A stretch of 62,602 nucleotides of DNA from Acidobacteria bacterium 13_2_20CM_2_57_6. Its GTDB lineage: Bacteria; Acidobacteriota; Terriglobia; Acidiferrales; UBA7541. Every line of letters begins with the position of its first letter. Position 1 is the first letter of the stretch. Shown piece after piece: positions 9,231 through 15,540 of the stretch. The notes under the pieces are model-generated. The model saw only the letters and a list, made by a program, of their open reading frames with translations, was not told where the DNA came from and did no database searches. The DNA lies in contig MNEA01000127.1 in NCBI GenBank assembly GCA_001917435.1, forward strand, positions 1 through 62,602, in the 5' to 3' direction. Both the position numbers and the translations under genes were made by a program.

Positions 9231-9698
9231 ATGGGTTATCTAAGAATTCTTGCTTTGCTCGGTATCTGTTTAGGTTCGGCATCTTTCGCCCATGCCCAGA
9301 GAGTGATCGTCGGCGTTGGAGTTGGCCCGGCGTATGTAGGGCCGGCCCCGGTCTGCGCTTATGGCTACTATGGTTATTACCCGTATGCCTGCGCGCCGTA
9401 TGGCTATTACGGCCCTGACTATTTCGTCGGCGGCGTTTTCATCGGGGCGGGCCCTTGGTTCCACGGCTACTACGGACATCGCGGTTACTACGGTCGCGGT
9501 TTCTATGGGCGCCCAGGATTTCACGAACACGTCTTCCTAGACCGGGGATTCGGTTCTCGCGGCCGTGGGTTTGAGCACGAAGGCTTCCGCGGTGATCGTG
9601 GTTTCCACGGTGGTGGCGGCTTCCATGGGAGTGACCGAGGATTCCACGGAGGAGGCGGTTTCCATGGCGGGGGTGGCCACGGAGGCGGGCGTCGCTAG
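9231..9698 (+). CDS. Secreted Gly/Tyr/His-rich protein
   Basis: Not recognised as a named family. The 155-residue product opens with a clear signal peptide (MGYLRILALLGICLGSASFAHA, cleavage after AHA). The rest is low complexity: first Gly/Tyr/Pro repeats, then Gly/Phe/His/Arg repeats of the types GRGF, FHGGGG and DRGFHGGGGFHGGGGHGG. There are two cysteines in the mature part (CAYGYYGYYPYAC). The histidine-rich tail could bind metal, but that is only inference. A strong terminator follows at 9734, so it is a monocistronic unit. Confidence 0.75.
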   Translation: MGYLRILALLGICLGSASFAHAQRVIVGVGVGPAYVGPAPVCAYGYYGYYPYACAPYGYYGPDYFVGGVFIGAGPWFHGYYGHRGYYGRGFYGRPGFHEHVFLDRGFGSRGRGFEHEGFRGDRGFHGGGGFHGSDRGFHGGGGFHGGGGHGGGRR

Positions 9699-9733
9699 TA
9701 ACGAATTTGTCTCATTCCCACCAAGAAACTTGC

Positions 9734-9769
9734 ACGGCCGGCAGGAATCCCCGCCGGCCGTTTCGTTTT
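9734..9769 (+). terminator. Rho-independent terminator after the Gly-rich gene
   Basis: A 9-bp GC-rich stem, ACGGCCGGC (9734-9742) with GCCGGCCGT (9753-9761), is followed by TTTCGTTTT. It starts 35 bp after the stop codon of the secreted Gly-rich protein. Confidence 0.85.
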
Positions 9770-9793
9770 GGTGCTCCCCTAAACGCGAATTCC

Positions 9794-10258
9794 CTACGCG
9801 CAGACACCTTCGTCCGTGGGCTGGGGAAACTGCTGCGAAAACCAAAAAGAATATTGCGTGGCGCCATGCGTTTGATAATGCTCCAGCCGCTCGCGGCCCT
9901 CGGCAACAGAAGGAACGTGGCCGACCGGAATCCACCACAGGCAGTAGGTAGGCTTGTCCGCTTTTTCAAACCACTTGGCGCGATCGCGCAAGACCTTCAT
10001 GTGATTTGATTTGTAAGCAAAGTCGCGCAACGCCTCGGCGGACTCCCAAACAGACATATTTACGATCACAAAAGGGTCATCGTTGTAGGCAATGTCGGTG
10101 GCGTTGCCGGACTCTGACTGGAGCCGCCACACGAATCCCGGAGCCTTGTCCGCGAGCGCATTGATAGGGTCGAGGTGGGCAACGAATTCGGCGATCTTTG
10201 GGTCGTCTAGCGGTGCGATCAGACGTCCGATATTGATTTGCGCGAGGTGATCGTTCAT
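9794..10258 (-). CDS. DUF3291 domain protein
   Basis: A 154-residue protein of the DUF3291 family, distantly related to the ABM monooxygenase/EthD ferredoxin-like folds. Family signs are HLAQINIGRL at the N terminus, GFVWRLQSE, VNMSVWESAEALRDFAYKSNHM and the Trp-rich PTYCLWWIPVGHVPSVAEGRERLEH. It is probably cytosolic and its substrate is unknown. It starts 35 bp after the minus-strand gene for an outer-membrane-like protein, so the two may be co-transcribed. Confidence 0.8.
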   Translation of the reverse strand: MNDHLAQINIGRLIAPLDDPKIAEFVAHLDPINALADKAPGFVWRLQSESGNATDIAYNDDPFVIVNMSVWESAEALRDFAYKSNHMKVLRDRAKWFEKADKPTYCLWWIPVGHVPSVAEGRERLEHYQTHGATQYSFWFSQQFPQPTDEGVCA

Positions 10259-10292
10259 GGCGGGCTCCTGGAGTTTCCCTCCGAAAGACGCT

Positions 10293-11084
10293 TCAGAAAT
10301 CGAAACGGTAGCCGAGAATCATTTTCGCGAGAAGGTGATCCGTCGCGCGCGTCACGCCCACTCCCACCCCAAAATTGACTTCCCACTTGGGCGATAAATT
10401 CAGGTCAATGGCAGGAAGAATTTGCTGTTGCTGCTGGCTGATCGGGTCGAAGCCTGTGACCGGACCCAGCGAGCCGTAATACTCAATGCCCCCCGCGATT
10501 CTCTTGGTGAAATCGTAGCTGAACTTGAAATTGGGCGAGAACACCTGCCCCTGATTTACGCCCGGGCCATGAAACGACCGGTCAAACGTGGGATTGAAGG
10601 ACAGATACCACCTGCCGATCTGCTTGTCCACGATGGGCCGAATCTCCCACGTCCAAGTATCGGCAGAATATCGGCGGCTCTGCCAGCCGATTTCGTTCGA
10701 GAGGCTGATTCCTACGGGCCAGTGCCACTTCGGAGGAACGCGCACGCGGGGACGGATGTGGCTGCCGACATAATCCCAGCCCTGACCGTTCTTAGCGGAA
10801 GTAAAAATGTAAAACCCGGTCTCGAACCAGTCATTGAAGCCATGAGTGATCTCGATGGTTTCGTGCAGCTGGTGGTTCGTGGGAAGCGTGCCGTCATCGG
10901 TGGATTTGGAACCCTGAAACGTGAAATTGGAATGCAGCTCCACCATAGTGTGGCGAGGCTCCACGGTTTCGTACGGGTACACCTGGATTTCGTAGTTCCC
11001 CTGCGCGTTGGCAGGCAACGGCAAGGCCGCGCACACAAGCAAACAAAATGTGATCCAGATTGCAATCCACCAGCGCATATTCAA
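10293..11084 (-). CDS. Predicted outer-membrane beta-barrel protein
   Basis: A 263-residue exported protein. The signal peptide MNMRWWIAIWITFCLLVCAALPLPANA ends with an AxA site. The mature part shows alternating amphipathic strands with many aromatic residues and ends in ILGYRFDF, a C-terminal phenylalanine typical of outer-membrane barrels. A run of five glutamines (QQQQQ) sits in a predicted loop. I do not recognise a substrate; related proteins are usually annotated only as hypothetical or 'transporter'. It precedes the DUF3291 gene by 34 bp on the same strand. Confidence 0.7.
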   Translation of the reverse strand: MNMRWWIAIWITFCLLVCAALPLPANAQGNYEIQVYPYETVEPRHTMVELHSNFTFQGSKSTDDGTLPTNHQLHETIEITHGFNDWFETGFYIFTSAKNGQGWDYVGSHIRPRVRVPPKWHWPVGISLSNEIGWQSRRYSADTWTWEIRPIVDKQIGRWYLSFNPTFDRSFHGPGVNQGQVFSPNFKFSYDFTKRIAGGIEYYGSLGPVTGFDPISQQQQQILPAIDLNLSPKWEVNFGVGVGVTRATDHLLAKMILGYRFDF

Positions 11085-11146
11085 TTCCCGTAAGCTGGCC
11101 AGCGTATCTCAGCCTTGTCGCAGGGAAACCGGAATAGATGCCGGAA

Positions 11147-12175
11147 TCAGGCGTGGGGGTGCGCCTTGTCATAGATATCCATCAACTGGCGGATGGAAGC
11201 GTGGGTGTATTTCTGGGTCGTGGAGAGTGACTGGTGGCCGAGAAGTTCCTGGATGGCGCGGAGATCGGCCCCATCGGCAAGCAAATGGGTCGCGAACGCG
11301 TGACGCAACGAATGTGGATGCAGATCCCAGTTAACGTTGGCGATGCGCACGTATTTTTTCACAATGCGTCCAACAGAACGCTGCGTAAGGCGCCGGCCTG
11401 AATAATTTAGAAAGACGGCTTCCACATTCGGCCCCTGCTTATTGCTCGCCCGACCCGTTTGCTCCAGGAGGAGCCGGCGCACCGGCCAGTATTTTTCCAG
11501 GGCTTCCTGAGCCTTGGCTCCGTAAGGAACAATGCGTTCCTTGCTGCCCTTGCCGCGCACGCGGAGAATGCGCTCTTTTTGGTCCATGTCGGTCAGATTG
11601 AGGCCAGTCAGTTCGCTCACGCGTAGGCCGGCGGCGTAGAGAAGTTCCAGGAGCGCCCGGTCGCGACGAAGGAGCAGGCCCTCCCCAGCCTTCGCGGAAT
11701 TAGTTTGCTTACGTTCCGCCTTAGCGTCAGACGCCGGTGTAAGCAACATGGCCTTCTTAGGCATTGTCCGGCCGATAGGTGCGCCATGTCCCGATCCGCC
11801 CAGTTGATTGAGGAATCCGTTCATCTCTTCGGCAGAAAGCACCGAAGGGATGCGTTTCGGCAGCTTTGGCGTCGGAACGAGCCGGGCGGGATTCTCCTTC
11901 AGATGGCCTTCACGAACGCAATACTTGAAGAACGAGCGCAGGGCCGCAAGCTTCCGTGCGATGGAACTTTTCCTGAGCCCGTAATCGTGAAGATGTGCGA
12001 CGAATTCACGAATGATCAAGTGCGTGACGCCGGTGAGTCCGGGCGGCCGGGTCCCAGGAGGCGAAAGATAGGCCACAAATTGTTCGAGGTCCTTGCGGTA
12101 GTTCAGAACCGTATGCGGCGAGGAATTCTTCACCGACTGAAGGTATTCAAGATATTTCGCAATCGCCTCAATCAT
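11147..12175 (-). CDS. xerC: Tyrosine recombinase XerC
   Basis: A site-specific recombinase that resolves chromosome dimers at dif. The 342-residue protein has an N-terminal SAM-like core-binding domain (YLQSVKNSSPHTVLNYRKDLEQFVAYL) and a C-terminal catalytic domain. Catalytic residues are visible: Arg in AAGLRVSELTGL, Lys in RGKGSKER, His/Arg in LHPHSLRHAFATHLL, His in LGHQSLSTTQ and the nucleophile Tyr in QKYTH. It is about 40 residues longer than usual because of an in-frame insert between the two domains (about residues 132-165). It follows topA on the same strand, the conserved dprA-topA-xerC order. Confidence 0.92.
   Translation of the reverse strand: MIEAIAKYLEYLQSVKNSSPHTVLNYRKDLEQFVAYLSPPGTRPPGLTGVTHLIIREFVAHLHDYGLRKSSIARKLAALRSFFKYCVREGHLKENPARLVPTPKLPKRIPSVLSAEEMNGFLNQLGGSGHGAPIGRTMPKKAMLLTPASDAKAERKQTNSAKAGEGLLLRRDRALLELLYAAGLRVSELTGLNLTDMDQKERILRVRGKGSKERIVPYGAKAQEALEKYWPVRRLLLEQTGRASNKQGPNVEAVFLNYSGRRLTQRSVGRIVKKYVRIANVNWDLHPHSLRHAFATHLLADGADLRAIQELLGHQSLSTTQKYTHASIRQLMDIYDKAHPHA
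11705..11746. repeat. Short inverted-repeat insert inside xerC
   Basis: TTGCTTAC (11705-11712) and GTAAGCAA (11739-11746) are perfect inverted repeats 26 bp apart, with further self-complementary sequence between them (AGCGTC/GACGC). They lie within the segment encoding the extra residues of XerC, near residues 143-157, which have no equivalent in typical XerC. This looks like a small palindromic element that inserted without breaking the frame. Confidence 0.5.
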
Positions 12176-12275
12176 TCGTCACAACAGCTCCCGGGGAAAG
12201 GCCCAGCAACAGTATAGACGCGGATAAACCCGCGGAAAACAAAATCAAGGCACTGTTTCTTCAGATGCAGGTGGG

Positions 12276-14981
12276 TCAGGACTTCACCGCTACGGGCACG
12301 GGGGCCTCTTCAGGTTGCACTTGTGGCTGGGCTTCAGGAACCAGCTTCTCCCAATCACAGCCTTCTTTGAGGCACGCATGGACGGTGCCAATCTTGGAGC
12401 GCTTCTCGACGATGAACGGTGCTCCGCACTTCGGGCATGGCTCGGCAATGGGCATATGGGGTGAGGTGAAATCGCAATCCGGGTAACGCGAGCAGCCGTA
12501 AAAAATGCGCGCGCGTCCACGTCCGCCTTTGCCGGCGCTTCCGCGGCGCACGAATTCGCCTTCCTTGCACTTCGGGCATTTAATGCCCAGGGTGATCGGC
12601 CGCGTGTACTTGCACTTCGGGTATCCCGAGCACCCGATGAATTCGCCGAAGCGGCCGTGTTTTTTCACCAGGCCGTTACCGCAGAGCGTACATTTCTCAT
12701 CGAGTGGCTCGTCCGGCTGGTGCGCGATGCGGGTGCCCTGGACAAGGCGGCGCGTGGTCTTGCAGTCCGGATAACCGGTGCAGGCAAGAAACGTGCCGAA
12801 GCGGCCGCGTTTTATCGCCATCTCCTTGCCGCAATTGTCGCAATACTCGATCTTGGGTTCTCCGCTGGTTTCTTCAGGAGTCTCAGGTGACAGGTCCTGA
12901 ATGAAATCGCATTCCGGGTAACGCGAGCAGCCCAGGAAAAAACCGTGGCGGCTGATGCGTTCGAGCAGTTCGCCTTGCCCGCACTTCTCGCACTTTTTCC
13001 CGGTGGGGATGCCGGCCTTGTAGGAAAGCATCTCGTCATCGGCCTTGTCGAGGTCGATGACGAATTTTTCCCAGAACTCTCTGACGGCTTCGCGCCACGG
13101 CAACTTGCCTTCTTCAATTTCGTCCAGCTCCTCTTCGAGCCGCGCCGTAAATGTCACGTCAAAAATGTCCTCGAAACTCTTGATCAGCAGCGTGCTAACT
13201 CGCTCGCCGAGCATGGTCGGTGAAAACCGTCCCTGGTTCTTGGTGACGTATTCGCGCTCGACAAGAGTGGAAATAATCGAAGCGTAAGTCGAAGGACGCC
13301 CGATGCCGTCTTCTTCGAGCTCTTTCACCAGTGTTGCATCGTTGTACCGCGGCGGCGGTTCGGTAAAGTGCTGGTCCGGGCGAATCTTGTCGAGCCGCAG
13401 GGTTTGCCCTTCCGCAACCTGGGGAAGCGCTCGGCCTTCGCCTTCGTCATCCTTCTCGTCATCCTCGCGATCCGCGATCGACGCGGGCATTTGATAGACG
13501 CGAAGGTAGCCGTCGAATTTCTGGACGGAACCCGTGGCGCGGAAGGTGTAATCTCCGGCGTTGATGTCGATAGTGGTCTGATCGAAAATTGCCGGGAGCA
13601 TTTGCGACGCAACAAAGCGCTGCCAGATCAACTGGTACAACTTGAAAAGGTCTTCGTCGAGATACTTCCGCACGTCTTCCGGCGCGCGCATGGCATCCGT
13701 CGGACGCACCGCCTCGTGGGCTTCCTGCGCATCTTTCTTCGATTTGTAGTAGTTCGGCTTTTCCGGAAGGTAATTGCTCCCGAACCGCTCGGGAATCAAC
13801 TCGCGGACCTGCGCCAGCGCATCGTTCGAGACGTGCACGGAATCTGTGCGCATGTACGTGATCAGCGCGACCGAGCCTTCCTCGCCCAATTCGACGCCTT
13901 CGTAGAGTTTCTGTGCCAGCGACATCGTGCGTTTGGCCGTGTACCGCAGCCGGTTGTAAGCCGCTTGCTGCAATTTGGACGTCGTGAAGGGCGGCGGCGG
14001 ATTGCGCTTCTTTTCTTTTTGCGTGACGCTGGCTACCAGCCACTTCGCTTTACTTACTGCGGCCACAATCTTTTCCGCGGCTTCCTGATTCTTTACTTCA
14101 ATGTCCTCGCCGTTGTGTTTGAATAGCTTGGCCTCAAACAGCGGCGGCGGCCCCGCATCCAGCATCGCGTGAATCGTCCAGTACTCCTGCGGGAGGAACG
14201 CACGAATTTGCTGCTCGCGTTCGACGATCAGCCGCAGCGCCACCGTCTGCACCCGTCCGGCGGAAAGCCCGCGGCGCACTTTATCCCAGAGAATCGGGGA
14301 AACCTTATAGCCCACGATGCGATCGAGCACGCGGCGCGCCTGCTGCGCATCCACCAGATTGGTGTCCACTTGCCGGGGGCTATCGAAGGCTGCGCGAATG
14401 GCCTTGGGCGTAATCTCGTTAAACGTAACCCGAAAGATTTTCTTTGGGTCGATGGCGACAACTTCTTTCTTCGCCCCGTTTTCTTCTTCCTTCTTGACAG
14501 GCTCTTCGGGTGCGGCCTCTTTCTTCTTGAATCTCGAAACGCTAGGCTCCTGCTCGATGAACTTGGCGGGTTTGGAAAGAACCATGGCGAGGTGCGCGGA
14601 GATGGCTTCTCCCTCGCGGTCGGGGTCGCCCGCCAGATACACTGCCTCGGCGGAGTGCGCTGCTTTCCTCAGATCGTTGATGACCTTGCCCTTGCCGGCG
14701 ATGATTTGCAGGGTAGGCTCGAAAATCTTATCGTCGTCGATGCTGATCAACTTCGCAGCCAGCTTTTCCGGCGCCTTCGCTTTCTTGCTTCCTTTGCTGG
14801 CTTTCTTTCGCCGTTTCTTTTTGCCGCCCTCTTCTTCGCCGGGCAGACGAATGCCGATCGTTTTCTTGGGAAGGTCCATGACGTGGCCGATGGACGCCTT
14901 GACGGTGAAATTCCGCCCCAAATATTTGTTAATCGTTTTCGCCTTTGCGGGCGATTCCACAATAACCAGCGAACGAGCCAT
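12276..14981 (-). CDS. topA: DNA topoisomerase I (type IA) with five C-terminal zinc ribbons
   Basis: Relaxes negative supercoils. The 901-residue protein has the Toprim start SLVIVESPAKAKTINKYLG, the acidic GDPDREGEAI, the decatenation and 5Y-CAP regions with SAGRVQTVALRLIV and the active-site tyrosine in ITYMRTDSVHVS. Five zinc ribbons end the protein; the first four share an FxGCSRYP- or CxGYP-like core. A Lys-rich insert (KKKRRKKASKGSKKAKAPEK) interrupts the Toprim domain near residue 55, and another acidic/basic insert lies near 155. The C-terminal ~20 residues are Pro/Val-rich. It precedes xerC by 100 bp. Confidence 0.96.
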   Translation of the reverse strand: MARSLVIVESPAKAKTINKYLGRNFTVKASIGHVMDLPKKTIGIRLPGEEEGGKKKRRKKASKGSKKAKAPEKLAAKLISIDDDKIFEPTLQIIAGKGKVINDLRKAAHSAEAVYLAGDPDREGEAISAHLAMVLSKPAKFIEQEPSVSRFKKKEAAPEEPVKKEEENGAKKEVVAIDPKKIFRVTFNEITPKAIRAAFDSPRQVDTNLVDAQQARRVLDRIVGYKVSPILWDKVRRGLSAGRVQTVALRLIVEREQQIRAFLPQEYWTIHAMLDAGPPPLFEAKLFKHNGEDIEVKNQEAAEKIVAAVSKAKWLVASVTQKEKKRNPPPPFTTSKLQQAAYNRLRYTAKRTMSLAQKLYEGVELGEEGSVALITYMRTDSVHVSNDALAQVRELIPERFGSNYLPEKPNYYKSKKDAQEAHEAVRPTDAMRAPEDVRKYLDEDLFKLYQLIWQRFVASQMLPAIFDQTTIDINAGDYTFRATGSVQKFDGYLRVYQMPASIADREDDEKDDEGEGRALPQVAEGQTLRLDKIRPDQHFTEPPPRYNDATLVKELEEDGIGRPSTYASIISTLVEREYVTKNQGRFSPTMLGERVSTLLIKSFEDIFDVTFTARLEEELDEIEEGKLPWREAVREFWEKFVIDLDKADDEMLSYKAGIPTGKKCEKCGQGELLERISRHGFFLGCSRYPECDFIQDLSPETPEETSGEPKIEYCDNCGKEMAIKRGRFGTFLACTGYPDCKTTRRLVQGTRIAHQPDEPLDEKCTLCGNGLVKKHGRFGEFIGCSGYPKCKYTRPITLGIKCPKCKEGEFVRRGSAGKGGRGRARIFYGCSRYPDCDFTSPHMPIAEPCPKCGAPFIVEKRSKIGTVHACLKEGCDWEKLVPEAQPQVQPEEAPVPVAVKS

Positions 14982-15169
14982 ATTGCCTTTGTAACTCCGT
15001 AATGCTTTTGCGGAGAGGGCGGACCGCGCGGTGTGTGTCCTTCTCGCTACCTTAAGCGCTCTGCCCGAATCCCAAGGGGGTCTACTCTTAGATGCCGTGG
15101 TTGCCTTTGTGGATGCGATTCACGCTTGGATGGCGGCCTCGGCTTAACGGCGCGATCCCCTATCTGCTT

Positions 15170-15493
15170 CTACAGCAAGACTTTGCTGAACTGCTTCCCG
15201 GGCAACTGCCGGATGATGCCTTTCATCTCCAGAGTAAAGAGGGTAGCCAGAACTTCGGAAGAGTTCAAGCCGGAGCGCTCCACGATGTCGTCAATGACCA
15301 GCGGTTCCTCGGTATTGAGTAGCTCGTAGAGTTTTTTCTCTGAGCCGTTCAACGCGGCAGCCACCAATAGATTCCGCTGCTCGGCTTCCGGCTTCTCGGC
15401 CTGCACCAGGGCGGCACGAACCGGCGTGGGAAGCTCTTCGATGACGTCTGCGGCGCAGGTGACCAGCTTGGCGCCTTGTTGGATGAGCGGTAG
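15170..15493 (-). pseudogene. dprA: Truncated dprA: C-terminal fragment only
   Basis: Reading the minus strand from 15493, the open frame gives LPLIQQGAKLVTCAADVIEELP and then a winged-helix-like domain (LLNTEEPLVIDDIVERSGLNSSEVLATLFTLEMKGIIRQLPGKQF). This is the very end of the Rossmann domain plus the C-terminal domain of the DNA-processing protein DprA. A TAA at 15494-15496 lies just before, and nothing upstream matches the missing ~250 residues, although about 45 bp further on another gene ends. A GTG at 15404-15406 could make a 78-residue product. The position directly before topA is the normal place for dprA, so this is a remnant in situ. Confidence 0.85.
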
Positions 15494-15540
15494 TTAGCGT
15501 TTGACGTTGAGCGGGCAGGCGAGCCCGGAACTCCTAAGTG

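Noticed and set aside
9560..9690. Repeats in the Gly-rich gene considered as a CRISPR or tandem array
   Set aside because: They are coding repeats (GGCGGTTTCCATGG-like) of uneven length with no spacers.
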